Source: CAZKUN01 sp964555935
GTDB taxonomy: Bacteria > Armatimonadota > Zipacnadia > Zipacnadales > VGFC01
Reading direction: 5' to 3'
NCBI GenBank assembly: GCA_964555935.1
Contig: CAZKUN010000003.1
Span: forward strand, 49,622 to 113,621
Length of the DNA stretch: 64,000 nt
Shown here: positions 32,385 through 42,465 of the stretch, piece after piece
Layout of the letters: the number at the start of each line of letters is the position of its first letter
How positions within the stretch are numbered: the stretch's first letter is position 1
Program-made: the position numbers and the translations under genes
Notes under the pieces: model-generated
The model's database searches: none
The model's input: the letters and a program-made list of their open reading frames with translations, nothing else
Told to the model about the DNA's origin: nothing

Positions 32385-34460
32385 ATGACGTCCATCACTT
32401 GTCTCCTTCAGTTGGTCGCCATCGCAGCATCGCCGGTGGTGGGGCAGGACGCAGACGCCCCCGCGCCGGCATCGGCCGTGCCTGTCACCGTGATCGAGGA
32501 AGCGCCCGATCCCGAGTACAACCTCGAGGTGCCGCTGTCGTTCGCCGGCGAGCTCGCCGAGGCCGAGATCATCGTCCGCTTCGATGAGACCGAGGCCGGC
32601 GATCGACTGGAGCTTCGCGTCACCACGGCCGGCACGACCGTCGTCTCCGTGGGGCCTGAGGGCGAGGAACCGATCTCCGAGACGCTTCCCATTACGGTCG
32701 GCGAGGACGGCGCCGCCCTGGTCACCCTCCGCCGTCGCGCCGAGAAGATCAGCCTTCTCGACAGGCAGCGGTGCGTTGCGACCCTGTGGCGCCCCTCCAC
32801 CGCGGGCAAGCTCAGCATCGCGGGGCCCGAAGGCGCCTTCGTGTTGGATGATGTCTACTACCAACCCTACGCGGTTCCCGAGTTCGCCGATGACTTCATG
32901 CGCGACGAAACGGACTCGACCGGCGAGTGGCAAGTGCTGACGGGCACCTTCGAGAACACGGCACTCGTCGACAGCCTCAAGTTCGTGCCGAAGGCCTCCA
33001 ACTCGTTCGCCTTCGCCGCCCACGCCGATCCCTTTGCCATGGCCGTCGCCGGCTTCCCGTTCTGGGACGAGCTGCAGTGCGGCGTCTCCATCCGGCTCAT
33101 CGAGCCCGGCCGAGCGGGCCTCGCGTTCCGGGCCGTGGATGCTGAGAACTACTACTCCCTCACGCTTGAATTCGGACACGCGCAGGACCCCGAGCATGGC
33201 ATTCTCACGCTCCGCAAGGTCGTCGCCGGCGAGGAGGAGATCCTCGGCAGCGACGCGCGAGGCATCCCGATGGGCCAGTGGTACCGGCTCGAGGTCGCCG
33301 ATGCCGACGGGCTCATCCAGGCGTCGCTCGACGGCGCGCCTGTCTTTGAGGTCGCTGACGATACGCTCTCTCAGGGCTCCATCGGCCTCGTTGCCTCCCA
33401 CTGCCCCACCGCCTACTTCGACGATGCCCAGGCGTCCGAGTACCTCAGCCTCTGCGACGACTTCGAGGCCTACGGACACAGCCGCTGGCATCCCGTTAAG
33501 GGCGAGTGGCTCGCCGTCACCGATCCGAAGGGCGGAAACGCAGCCATCTCGCCCGCGTCGAAGGACGAAGCCCTCACCATCGCTGGCAAGGCGACCTGGA
33601 CCGATTACCTAATTGAGGTCGATGCCCGCCCGTCCAAGGGCCCGGCCGGCGTCTGCTTCCTGTTCACAAGCCCCACCGATTACTGGCTGTGGCGCTTCCT
33701 GCCTGGGGCGTCGCGTCAGGAGTTAGTCCGCGTGACCGACGCCGGCGAAACGATCGTCGACGAGGCGCGCCTGGCGCTACCGGACAAGGGCTACACCGGC
33801 GTCGCGATCCGCGTGGGAAGCGACTTCATCCGCGTCTCCATCCCCGGCGCCGATGACCTCGACGCCTTGCTGCCCGCCGGCGGCGCGGGGAAGATCGGCT
33901 TCTGGGCGGGACCTGGCAGCAAGGCCGAGTTCGATAACGTCAGCGTCACCTTTCCGCCGGGCTATGTCGCCCCCGCGATTCCCGATACAATGGCCGCCGA
34001 TGCGGAGATGAGCCAGCAGTTCATGAACCCCGCCGAGGGCTGGTTCAGCGTCACCGATGAGGCCCACCGGCCCCAGGCCGTGGGCATGAACTGGAACAAG
34101 GGCGAGTATTTCGATCCCGTCGACATCACGTTCCCCATGGCCAACGTCGTCGCTGCGGCGGGGCGCGTGACCGTCACTATCGAGGGCGACCAGACCGGCA
34201 CCGGCGGGGGGTACCAGTTGGTGCTGTCAACCGAGGAGAACTCCCCCGCTTTGGATCTCACGCTATCGTCTCGCGATCAGGTTCTGAAGCAGGTCCAGGC
34301 GCAGGTGGCCGATACGGGCGAGTGCGCGGTGCGCTACGGGCGGCGCGGGTCCTACATCATCGCCTACATTGACGATCAACTCATCCTATCATACCGCGAA
34401 CAACCCGAGGGAGCCGAAGTGGCGAACTCGGACGATGCACAGGGGTCAACGCAACCATGA
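32385..34460 (+). CDS. Large secreted protein with laminin-/DUF1080-like beta-sandwich domains
   Basis: 691 aa. Signal sequence (MTSITCLLQLVAIAASPVVGQ), a region of about 130 residues without clear family, then at least three concanavalin-like modules of the 3-keto-disaccharide-hydrolase/LamG type: DDFMRDETDSTGEWQVLTG with YYSLTLEFGH and GQWYRLEVADADG; CDDFEAYGHSRWHPVKGEW with YWLWRF and EFDNVSVTF; and a last module from about 545. No catalytic residues can be assigned. The stop overlaps the next start (ATGA), so both giant exported proteins are co-translated. Confidence 0.7.
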   Translation: MTSITCLLQLVAIAASPVVGQDADAPAPASAVPVTVIEEAPDPEYNLEVPLSFAGELAEAEIIVRFDETEAGDRLELRVTTAGTTVVSVGPEGEEPISETLPITVGEDGAALVTLRRRAEKISLLDRQRCVATLWRPSTAGKLSIAGPEGAFVLDDVYYQPYAVPEFADDFMRDETDSTGEWQVLTGTFENTALVDSLKFVPKASNSFAFAAHADPFAMAVAGFPFWDELQCGVSIRLIEPGRAGLAFRAVDAENYYSLTLEFGHAQDPEHGILTLRKVVAGEEEILGSDARGIPMGQWYRLEVADADGLIQASLDGAPVFEVADDTLSQGSIGLVASHCPTAYFDDAQASEYLSLCDDFEAYGHSRWHPVKGEWLAVTDPKGGNAAISPASKDEALTIAGKATWTDYLIEVDARPSKGPAGVCFLFTSPTDYWLWRFLPGASRQELVRVTDAGETIVDEARLALPDKGYTGVAIRVGSDFIRVSIPGADDLDALLPAGGAGKIGFWAGPGSKAEFDNVSVTFPPGYVAPAIPDTMAADAEMSQQFMNPAEGWFSVTDEAHRPQAVGMNWNKGEYFDPVDITFPMANVVAAAGRVTVTIEGDQTGTGGGYQLVLSTEENSPALDLTLSSRDQVLKQVQAQVADTGECAVRYGRRGSYIIAYIDDQLILSYREQPEGAEVANSDDAQGSTQP

Positions 34461-37400
34461 CCATGCCGTCGAAGTCACATCGACTCATCATCGCCAGCCT
34501 CCTGCTGGTGTCATTGGCCGCCTCCGCGGCCCTCGCCGGCCCGACCTCGCTCGCCAAAGCCAAGAGCTTGGTGAAGCAGGAGCAGTACGTCGAGGCCCAG
34601 GAGATGCTGAAGGGCCTGCTGGCAGACGACCCCGACAACACGGAACTCCTCCTCTGGCTCGGACGCGCTGCGATCGGCTCCGAGGATTACGGCGTCGCCG
34701 AGGAAGCCCTGTCCGCCGTCACTGCCATGGCCCCGAAATCCACCGAGGGCCGTTACTGGCTGGGAGTGGCCCTTGAGCGCGCCGGTCGTCTCGGCGATGC
34801 CCTCACCGCCTACCGCACGACACTGCGTCTCGACCGCGGCCACAAGCTCGCCGCCGAGGGCGCCAAGCGGGTCTCCCCCGCGCTTCCCGTCGACGACCCC
34901 AGCCGCCACCACGCCGTGGCGCTTGAGGTCGAGGGCGGACTGTCGGTCGACCGGGCCAAGGCCCAGGTGGAATCCCCGCGCATCCATGACTACACCTTCA
35001 GCCGCGCGCCGTCGGACTGGATCATGGCACTCGGCGACTGGCGGGTGCGTAGCCGATGGAGTTGCACCCCGGACTGGAACTTCATGGGCGGCGAGAGCCC
35101 CCAGGTCGCCGCGATCTGGAACAAGCGCGAGTTCATGGGGGACATCACCGTCGAAGCGTACATGTCCTTCAAGATGAACGTGATGGGAGAGGGCGGCTAT
35201 CGGAAGCCGTCTGACCTCAACATGTCGATCTGTGCCGACGGGCGCAACCTCTTCAGCGGCTACTCCTTCATCGTCGGCGGCTGGGGCAACTCGTGGACCC
35301 GCATCATGAAGGGCACCGAGGTGCTGGCCGAGACCAACAACCCGGCCTACAAGCCCACGACCCTCCTCGACGATTCCGGCGGCGGCACGTGGCAGTGGCA
35401 CCGTCGCTGGTGGGAGATCCGCGCCATCAAGCGGGGCGAGTACCTCTATCTCTTCTACGATAACGAGTTGATTCTCCAGGCCCACGACCCCGATCCGATT
35501 CCCGGCGGGCGTGTCGCCATGTGGACCTTCGACAACGGGATCATGATCCCGCGTGTGAAAATCTACCACGAGGACGAGCGCCCGGCCGGCGAGCGCAGCC
35601 AGCCGCCATACGCGCCCGTTATCTCACCCACCAACCAACCCGACCTCGTGCCCGCGCTCACTTTCACCTCGGGCACCCACCCGGCGGCGGAGAACCGCTT
35701 CGATCACGACCTCGGCGGCTGGACTCGACGCGATGGACAACACGGCGCGCAGCTCATGCTCGATTCGCTCACCGCCGACGGCGAGGGGCAGTGCTTGCGC
35801 CTCATCAACGAGCATTCGGGCGGCACGTTCGGCGCCACCGTCACAGCCGGCCCGCTCGAGGCCACCAACCTCACCCGCCTCGCCTTCGACTACCGCGCGC
35901 CCGATACGCTGAAGGCCAATCTTCAACTCACCGCCTCCGGTCAGCGCTACGAGATCATCTTCACCGCGCCCGACCTCCCGAGCGACGGCGCCATTCGGCT
36001 GGCGGCGATTCCAGAAGTCCAGACCGATCTCCAGTGGCACCACGTCGATCTTGATCTCCTCGGGTGCCTCCGCAAGTTCCATCCCGACGCCGAGGCAATC
36101 GAGATCACGGACGTCTGGCTGGGCCTCGACACCGCGCGCGATTACGCGCTGTCGGGCTTCAACGCCAACCCGGCTGTCTGCGAATACCGACTGGACAACT
36201 TCGCGATCTACTCGCCCGGGACCGATGTCGGCCTCTTCAATGTTGCCGTCACGCCCGACGAGGACGGCGCCGTCCCCGAGGTCACCTACGATTACGACCT
36301 GTCAGACTCACCGACGCCCGAGCTTGAGGGCGTCACGCGGAGCACCGACGGCACGATCGCCTTCGCCCAAGTCGCCGAGGGCCTCCACTACCTCCACGCC
36401 CAGGCCCTTGGCGCTGACGGCGCGCCCGCAACGCCGGTCTACACGCGCGCGGTCGTCGTCGATTCCTCGCCGCCCACAGTGGCCGCGATCACGCCCGAAC
36501 CGGACTCGAAGGTCTCCGGCGAGGAGTTTATCATCGCTCTGAGCGACGTCGCCTCAGCCATAGACGCCACCACCCTCGGCGTCACGGTCAATGACATCGG
36601 GATCCCTGCGGACCACCCGGCGGTGCAACTCAACCCGCTGACAAACCATGTCACCGTCCGCCCGGCGCTCGCTGACATCACATTCGACCCCGACACCGAA
36701 ATCAAGCTGGCCTTGGCCGGCTGCGCCGACACGCTCGGGCACGCTATCCCCGAGCCTCAGGTGTGGTCCTATAAGTACGATCGCGAATCCGACGACGTGG
36801 CGCCTGTCGCGCCGGTCATCCAGCCGCCACGCGGGCCGCTCTGCGTCGATACCTTCGAGGACGGCCTCGGGGAGTGGACGCCCTACTCGACGACCATCGC
36901 CGCCGCGCTCAGCATCGACGATTCAACCGCCGCCTCGGGCACGCGGAGCCTCCGCGTCTACAACCCAAAGAGCGCGGGATCCATGGGCGCGGTCGTTCGC
37001 GCCGAGCCCTTCGACGCCGGGGTCTACCGCTATATATCCTTCGACTACAAGCTCCGTCCCGAGGTCCGCATCGATCTCTACGCGGTCGTCAACGGCGACG
37101 GCTACTCCGTAGCGCTATCGAACAGCGATGGCACCAATAGCCTCGGCTCGTTCGAGAACGTTGGGCTCGATGACCAGTGGCACCACGCCGAGTGCGATCT
37201 CTACTCGCTCCTGAAGGCCGTCGCCCCAACCGCTCCGGGCTACATCGTCACCAGCCTGATCCTGATGGATGCCGGCAGCTACGGCAACATCCAGCACCAG
37301 CACTACAACATCGACAACTTCGTCATCGCACCCGTCTTCTCCGCGACCTCGGGCGCTGAGATCGGCATCGACGCCGACGACCCCTCAGGCATTGCCGGAG

Positions 37401-38704
37401 TCAGCTACGCTTTCGATGGCGCGCGCGACACGGTGCCGCCCGCCGAATCGGCAACCTCCGGTCTCATCGCCATGTTGCCCGATCTCCCGGGCGGGCTGGG
37501 TTGGCTCCACGCGCGGCTCGCCGACGGCGCCGGCAACTGGGGGGAGCCCACGCACCGGTTCCTGGGGGTCGATGGGCAAGCGCCTACGGCCGCTGCGGGC
37601 GCGCCTGCCGCGGGCGCCGTAGCGGCCACCTCAACCGTCTCGCTATCCATCACCGACGCCGGCATCGCGGGCGTTGATCCGCGTAGCATCCACCTCGACG
37701 TGGGAGGCACCGTCTACTATGTCGACAACGCGGGTCTGACCTACAACGGCGACAGCGGCGCCCTGACCTGGAACTGCGAGCAGACAACCGGCGCGCCGGT
37801 CGTCTTCGCTGACGGCCAGGCCATCGAGGCGAAACTCGTCGCCGCCGCCGACTACGCGGGCAATCCTGCTCCTGAACTCCCGACTTGGGGCTGGACGATG
37901 GACTACAAGCAGGACACGAGCGCGCCGTCCATCGCCAGTCTCGCGGCCGGCACGCACGCCTCGTACCTCGCCCATCGCTTCGAGGGCAGCACTCACGCCG
38001 TGCAGAAGTATGGCAGCGATTCCACCGCCACGGTCGAAGTCGAGGAGGGCGTCACTCCCGATGGCACGGGCAGCAGCGTCAAGATCATCAACGCCACCGC
38101 CGGCGGCAACATGGCGGCCTACCTCTACGCGAGTGCCTACGCCAGCAACTCGTACCCCTACCTCGCGTTCGACTACATGATACCCGCGGGAGTGACGGTC
38201 GACCTGGGGGTCTACTTCTATAACGAGATACTCTGGTTCCAGATGAACGGCAACGCCGGGGGCTACACGGCGACCGTCCCGAACATCGTCGCGGACGGCA
38301 ACTGGCATACCTGCATCTTCAACCTGTACGAGCAACTCGCCGCGCGCGCCACCGCGCAAGGCCTCGGAGCCTACTACAAGGCGACATACGTCATCCTCCA
38401 GCACCGCGACACCGCAGCGCTAACGGCCGGCACCGCCATCAACATCGACAACCTGTTCATCGGCGCATCCGGGGCCAATGCCGCCACGCTGTCGTGGTCG
38501 GCAACCGATACCACCGGCATAGCGGGGTACAGCTACGCCATCGACAACGCGCCCAACACAGACCCTCCAACCACGCCCATCGACGCCGCGGTCACGGGTC
38601 AATTCGCCGACCGTCCCGTGGGGATGAACTGGTTCCACGTCCGCGCGGTCGACGGCGCGGGCAACTGGGGCCCAACTAGCCACCAAGCCATCCTCGTCCA
38701 GTAA
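34457..38704 (+). CDS. Giant secreted multidomain protein: TPR, LamG-like and three CBM/Ig-like modules
   Basis: 1415 aa. After a signal peptide (LIIASLLLVSLAASAALA) come TPRs at about 30-130 (EAQEMLKGLLADDPDNTELL, YRTTLRLDRGHKLAAEG), a LamG-like domain at about 170-375, then three long modules starting near 415, 795 and 1170. Each has a jelly-roll-like part with FDYRAP/FDYKLR/FDYMIP and a W-H strand (DDQWHHAECDLYSLL, DGNWHTCIFNLYEQL) followed by an Ig-like part. In modules two and three this ends GVSYAFD/GYSYAID, then DGAGNWG. The modules probably bind carbohydrate at the cell surface. It is coupled to the preceding gene. Confidence 0.7.
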   Translation: MTMPSKSHRLIIASLLLVSLAASAALAGPTSLAKAKSLVKQEQYVEAQEMLKGLLADDPDNTELLLWLGRAAIGSEDYGVAEEALSAVTAMAPKSTEGRYWLGVALERAGRLGDALTAYRTTLRLDRGHKLAAEGAKRVSPALPVDDPSRHHAVALEVEGGLSVDRAKAQVESPRIHDYTFSRAPSDWIMALGDWRVRSRWSCTPDWNFMGGESPQVAAIWNKREFMGDITVEAYMSFKMNVMGEGGYRKPSDLNMSICADGRNLFSGYSFIVGGWGNSWTRIMKGTEVLAETNNPAYKPTTLLDDSGGGTWQWHRRWWEIRAIKRGEYLYLFYDNELILQAHDPDPIPGGRVAMWTFDNGIMIPRVKIYHEDERPAGERSQPPYAPVISPTNQPDLVPALTFTSGTHPAAENRFDHDLGGWTRRDGQHGAQLMLDSLTADGEGQCLRLINEHSGGTFGATVTAGPLEATNLTRLAFDYRAPDTLKANLQLTASGQRYEIIFTAPDLPSDGAIRLAAIPEVQTDLQWHHVDLDLLGCLRKFHPDAEAIEITDVWLGLDTARDYALSGFNANPAVCEYRLDNFAIYSPGTDVGLFNVAVTPDEDGAVPEVTYDYDLSDSPTPELEGVTRSTDGTIAFAQVAEGLHYLHAQALGADGAPATPVYTRAVVVDSSPPTVAAITPEPDSKVSGEEFIIALSDVASAIDATTLGVTVNDIGIPADHPAVQLNPLTNHVTVRPALADITFDPDTEIKLALAGCADTLGHAIPEPQVWSYKYDRESDDVAPVAPVIQPPRGPLCVDTFEDGLGEWTPYSTTIAAALSIDDSTAASGTRSLRVYNPKSAGSMGAVVRAEPFDAGVYRYISFDYKLRPEVRIDLYAVVNGDGYSVALSNSDGTNSLGSFENVGLDDQWHHAECDLYSLLKAVAPTAPGYIVTSLILMDAGSYGNIQHQHYNIDNFVIAPVFSATSGAEIGIDADDPSGIAGVSYAFDGARDTVPPAESATSGLIAMLPDLPGGLGWLHARLADGAGNWGEPTHRFLGVDGQAPTAAAGAPAAGAVAATSTVSLSITDAGIAGVDPRSIHLDVGGTVYYVDNAGLTYNGDSGALTWNCEQTTGAPVVFADGQAIEAKLVAAADYAGNPAPELPTWGWTMDYKQDTSAPSIASLAAGTHASYLAHRFEGSTHAVQKYGSDSTATVEVEEGVTPDGTGSSVKIINATAGGNMAAYLYASAYASNSYPYLAFDYMIPAGVTVDLGVYFYNEILWFQMNGNAGGYTATVPNIVADGNWHTCIFNLYEQLAARATAQGLGAYYKATYVILQHRDTAALTAGTAINIDNLFIGASGANAATLSWSATDTTGIAGYSYAIDNAPNTDPPTTPIDAAVTGQFADRPVGMNWFHVRAVDGAGNWGPTSHQAILVQ

Positions 38705-38732
38705 CATCCACAACGCGGCCCCGCGTCGTGCC

Positions 38733-38761
38733 TTGCGCTATGCGTTGATAGACGTTACAAT
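38733..38761 (+). promoter_or_regulatory. Predicted sigma70-type promoter
   Basis: TTGCGC (38733-38738) and TACAAT (38756-38761) are 17 bp apart and 43 bp upstream of the next gene, suggesting that the following two genes have their own promoter. Confidence 0.45.
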
Positions 38762-38803
38762 ACGAGCATCGGTCCCGGAATGTGTCGCCAGGGGGGCATT
38801 TGC

Positions 38804-39385
38804 ATGTGTGCATTAGATCAAGACCTTAAGACTCTCATCCAGGAGGCAGCGGAATTCGTTGCTGACCTACCAGAGTCGATCCAGCCGTTGGCATTCCAGT
38901 TACTTGTACACGGGCAGACCTGCCCGTCCAGTGTACCAAATGTGGGGAAGACGGATACCGTTGACGTCGCACCTGAACCGGAACCGGAGCCGTCACCGCC
39001 CATGGACGAAGGCGCAGGCTGGGCGTCGATACTTGCCCGGGAGGCTGGTGTGGCTGAGGACAAGATCCGTTCGCTTCTCGGCCGCGACGAGGAGGGACTC
39101 TATGTCATCCACGCGGACTTCGGGGACCGCGAGGCGGACAGGATCCGCAACATAGGTGTGCTGGTGCTCTGGGGCGCTCGCGTACTCACCAAGGACATTT
39201 ACGCCCCCCAGACGCTTCTCTACCGAGCTCACACCAGGCTCGGACAGTCTACACGCAACATCACCAACGCCATGGGCCGGGAACCGACAGCCCGCGCTGT
39301 CAATGTCGCTGGGCAGAAGATGTTCCAGCTAATCGGGGACTGGCGTACGCGAGCTGCGCAGATCATCAAGACCTACGCCGAGTGA
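38804..39385 (+). CDS. Unrecognised protein, first gene of a two-gene unit
   Basis: 193 aa from ATG 38804; the frame opens at 38780. An N-terminal helical part (1-50) is joined by a flexible proline/glutamate linker (PEPEPEPSPPMDEG, about 60-75) to a helical C-terminal domain (WASILAREAGVAEDKIRSLL, HADFGDREADRIRNIGVLVL, a final amphipathic helix). No signal peptide or membrane span. Base composition and codon use look less GC-biased than in the flanking genes, a sign of transfer. It lies 51 bp before a HEPN-like gene. A role as partner, antitoxin or sensor is possible but unproven. Confidence 0.55.
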   Translation: MCALDQDLKTLIQEAAEFVADLPESIQPLAFQLLVHGQTCPSSVPNVGKTDTVDVAPEPEPEPSPPMDEGAGWASILAREAGVAEDKIRSLLGRDEEGLYVIHADFGDREADRIRNIGVLVLWGARVLTKDIYAPQTLLYRAHTRLGQSTRNITNAMGREPTARAVNVAGQKMFQLIGDWRTRAAQIIKTYAE

Positions 39386-39436
39386 CCCACATCTGTCAGC
39401 CGATCCCATTCTCGCGCGACACTGGGTGGGGTACCA

Positions 39437-40225
39437 TTGCCCAAGATTGACGGCTTTGAGGAAGCCCTGACCAATCTGGAGGCGGTCATTGCCAGGGCCA
39501 AGGGGAAGAAGGTCGTCTCTGCGGCCCTGCAGCAGGCGGTGGATCTGCTCGGGTTGAGTTGGGACGCATGCCACCAGGAGGTTTCTCGCTGGCGCCTGGT
39601 CACGGCCAACGAACTGGACAACATCGGCACGGCAGTTGCGCGCGCGACAGAGGTCTGCTCTACACCGGCTGACCGCACCGCCGCCACTGCATCCATACGA
39701 CGCTTGCGAGAGCGGGTCGACCCTTCCCTCCAGGCCCCCTACCGCGAGTCACCGTGGGCCGTCCTGAGGACCGGGTACGCACTTCTCGCGGACGACGAGC
39801 GTCCGTTGCTGGACGAAGCCGTACGCGCGTTGAGAGCAGAATGTCGCCGGGCGTGCATTGTACTGGCCTGGGGCCTTGGCGCAGCTCGCCTGAGGAAACA
39901 CATCATCAACAACTTGGGATTCGGCACCTACAACACCCACTCGCAAGGTGTGCAGGCATCGAATGACAGGCGGCTGAGGCGCTTCTCGAGGCACTTTGAG
40001 GCCAATTCGGAGTCCGAACTGAAATACGTTCCAGACGCCCATTTGGTCGGCGTCATCTACGTGAGCGGCGCCGTCGACGGGACCCAGTACGACCAACTGG
40101 CGGACGTCGTGGAGAAACGGAACAACTGTGCGCACCCGGGCGCATGGGAGCCAGCCTGGTTCTCCGCCATGTCGATCCTCGAGGAGATAAGCAACTTGGT
40201 AATCCTGAATCCAAATCTGCAATGA
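39437..40225 (+). CDS. HEPN-like helical protein
   Basis: 262 aa from a TTG (an ATG alternative is not obvious). The C-terminal 140 residues look like a HEPN four-helix bundle: DEAVRALRAECRRACIVLAW corresponds to the first long helix, and QLADVVEKRNNCAHPG contains the R-x4-H signature (R228, H233) that forms the RNase centre in many HEPN toxins and defence effectors. The N-terminal 110 residues are helical and unassigned. It is the second gene of a unit with less GC-biased composition, bounded downstream by a convergent glycosidase gene. Confidence 0.6.
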   Translation: MPKIDGFEEALTNLEAVIARAKGKKVVSAALQQAVDLLGLSWDACHQEVSRWRLVTANELDNIGTAVARATEVCSTPADRTAATASIRRLRERVDPSLQAPYRESPWAVLRTGYALLADDERPLLDEAVRALRAECRRACIVLAWGLGAARLRKHIINNLGFGTYNTHSQGVQASNDRRLRRFSRHFEANSESELKYVPDAHLVGVIYVSGAVDGTQYDQLADVVEKRNNCAHPGAWEPAWFSAMSILEEISNLVILNPNLQ

Positions 40226-40252
40226 GCGGACAAACGGCAGCCGTACTCCTCA

Positions 40253-42448
40253 TCACCCCACCACCACCTCATACACGTTCGCCTCGCACGGCAACCACGC
40301 GTCATCAAACTCGCTCCCGGATCCCAGCGCCTCGCCGGTCCGCACGTTCGTTAAGGTGACCTCGCCCCTGAACTTCAGCGTGATCATCCGCTCCGGACCT
40401 TCGATCGTCGATGCGTCGATCTCGACGCCGTCGACCTTCGCCTTCGGCAGCGCGTTCCAGATGATGCACAGGTAGTAGCGCCCGTCCTTCTCCCAGACCA
40501 GCCGCTCAACACCCGCCAACTCCTCGTCGCCGTCGAAGATCCGCACTCGCACCTCGCGCCCCGCGCCGCGAAAAATCTCGCCAAACCCCTCGCGATACGT
40601 CTCACCCTCCTCATCATACCGACAGAACAGGTACGGTATCGGCGAGACATTCAAGTACATCGTCCGGCCCTCACCGCGCGTGTTGGTAACGCCGATCGCC
40701 GTGCCCTCGACGATCTCGGCCGCCTCGCCCGTGGTCGCGTCGAGGCCCCGCTCGTACATCACGACCCCCTCGCGGTGGATCGCCCCCGCGTGGTTCATCC
40801 GCTCCTCGAGCGGGCTCTGGTAGAGTTCCGCGTTCACCTCCGCGATATGCTCGCCGTCAAGCACGCCCTTGCTCGCATCACGCGCCACGCCAAACAGATC
40901 GTCCAGCGCCCCAACCTCGCGGCCCTTGCCGTGCTGGTCGAAGACTCCCGGCAGGTAATCGGCGATCACCGTGCCGCCAGCCTCGACGAAAGTCGTTATC
41001 GCCGCCGCCTCCGCATCCGAGAGCGCCAGCGTCCGAGGGAGGATCAACGTGTCGAACTCATCCGATTCCAGCCGCCCGTCCAGCACGTCCAGGTACGAGA
41101 CGAACTCGTACTGGTACCCGCAGTCCTCCAGCAACTTCAGCCACGCCCAGCGGTTCATGATGTCCGTCGCGTTGCCGCTGTTCAGGCTCGACGAGCGGTT
41201 GATCCACGTGCTGCCATGCGGCTTGATGTCCATGAACCAGGAGACCTGAATGCTCGGCTGCGAGTAGTACACGGCGATCCCGTCATGCACCAGCTTGGCG
41301 TTGACGAAGACCTCGCTGATCGGCCCTTGCAGCTCCTCGTACGTATCCGCCATCGCCTGAATCGCGGGCTGCGCCGTCTCGCCCTCGAACCACGGCGTCC
41401 CGTTCCGGTCGGGCCAGCAGATCACGCCCCGGTTTCCGTGGACCAGGTAGTACCACAGCCACCACGTGTCGCTCTTGGGTTTGTAGTTGCTGAAGTACGT
41501 CTGCACGTGCGGTTGGCCCTGGCCGAAGAACGACCTCAGGATCTCGTTGGAGGCGCCGATGTCGTAGGCTTCCATCCACTGCACGGCGCGCGTCAGCTTC
41601 GCGTAATCATATCCGCCATAGGCCGCCGGCGCCTGGCCCCCGACAAACCCCGCGGGTACGCTCGGGTCGAGGTCGTTCGAGTGCTTCACCAGATCGGCCA
41701 GCACGTCCGCGAACGTGGTGTCCGTGAAACTCCGGTGGTCCGCCCATCGCGCCAGGTTCCACTGGTCAAATGGCAAGTCGTGGACGTCGCGCAGGTCATC
41801 CACGTGCAGCGGCTCCGCCTCGCTGAAGTCCGCGTAGTCTGTCTCCCACTCCGCGTTCAGCGCCTCAATCGTCCCGTACTGCTCCTCGAGCCACTCGCTG
41901 AACGCTGCCAGACAAGCGTCCGACCAGCACACATCCGCCGGGCTCGTGAAGGTCGTCATTGAGATCTCATCATCGAACGCGTACGCCACGACCGGCCCCG
42001 TCTTCGCCCGCGTGACGTTGTTCGTGATGAGGTCCTTCATCGTCTGGATCACGCCCGGATCGCGCAGGCAGTTCGGCCGCTCCGGACGGTCCCTGTCAGC
42101 CTTGTAGCCGGCTGAGAACTCGGCCCACACGTCCTTCTTCAGGTAGAGGTAGCCCTTCCCCGCGGCGTGGTCGACGTAGAACGGGTAGTCGTTTTCCTTC
42201 GCGAAGTTCAGCAACTCATCGCTGAACCCGTTGTCGAGGTGAACGCCACCCAGCTTGACGCTCTCATACGCCGCCTTCGCAACGGGCCCCGGCGGAGGCG
42301 TCTTGAACTGCCAGACGAGGATGACGAACCGGTCCCACCGATCCGCGAAGCCCTCGCTCGTCTGACTCGCGCACGATGTGGCGAAGATGGCAGGCAACAA
42401 GGCGACGCTCACGACGAGCAGGCACGCGACCCGATGCGATGCATACAT
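40253..42448 (-). CDS. GH42-like glycoside hydrolase, probable lipoprotein
   Basis: 731 aa, GGAGG before the ATG. Signal sequence ending LLPAIFATSC suggests a lipid-anchored Cys at 26. A TIM-barrel follows with VVAYAFDDEIS at the strand-4 acid/base position (usually D/N-E-Y in GH42) and DIGASNEILRSFF further on, then a flavodoxin-like trimerisation domain (YEFVSYLDVLDG, TLILPRTLALSDAEAAAITTFVEAGGTVIADYLPG) and a C-terminal beta domain. This is the beta-galactosidase (GH42) plan, though the enzyme could act on other terminal sugars. It is likely surface-exposed. Confidence 0.75.
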   Translation of the reverse strand: MYASHRVACLLVVSVALLPAIFATSCASQTSEGFADRWDRFVILVWQFKTPPPGPVAKAAYESVKLGGVHLDNGFSDELLNFAKENDYPFYVDHAAGKGYLYLKKDVWAEFSAGYKADRDRPERPNCLRDPGVIQTMKDLITNNVTRAKTGPVVAYAFDDEISMTTFTSPADVCWSDACLAAFSEWLEEQYGTIEALNAEWETDYADFSEAEPLHVDDLRDVHDLPFDQWNLARWADHRSFTDTTFADVLADLVKHSNDLDPSVPAGFVGGQAPAAYGGYDYAKLTRAVQWMEAYDIGASNEILRSFFGQGQPHVQTYFSNYKPKSDTWWLWYYLVHGNRGVICWPDRNGTPWFEGETAQPAIQAMADTYEELQGPISEVFVNAKLVHDGIAVYYSQPSIQVSWFMDIKPHGSTWINRSSSLNSGNATDIMNRWAWLKLLEDCGYQYEFVSYLDVLDGRLESDEFDTLILPRTLALSDAEAAAITTFVEAGGTVIADYLPGVFDQHGKGREVGALDDLFGVARDASKGVLDGEHIAEVNAELYQSPLEERMNHAGAIHREGVVMYERGLDATTGEAAEIVEGTAIGVTNTRGEGRTMYLNVSPIPYLFCRYDEEGETYREGFGEIFRGAGREVRVRIFDGDEELAGVERLVWEKDGRYYLCIIWNALPKAKVDGVEIDASTIEGPERMITLKFRGEVTLTNVRTGEALGSGSEFDDAWLPCEANVYEVVVG

Positions 42449-42465
42449 GTAAGTGGCCTCCGAGG

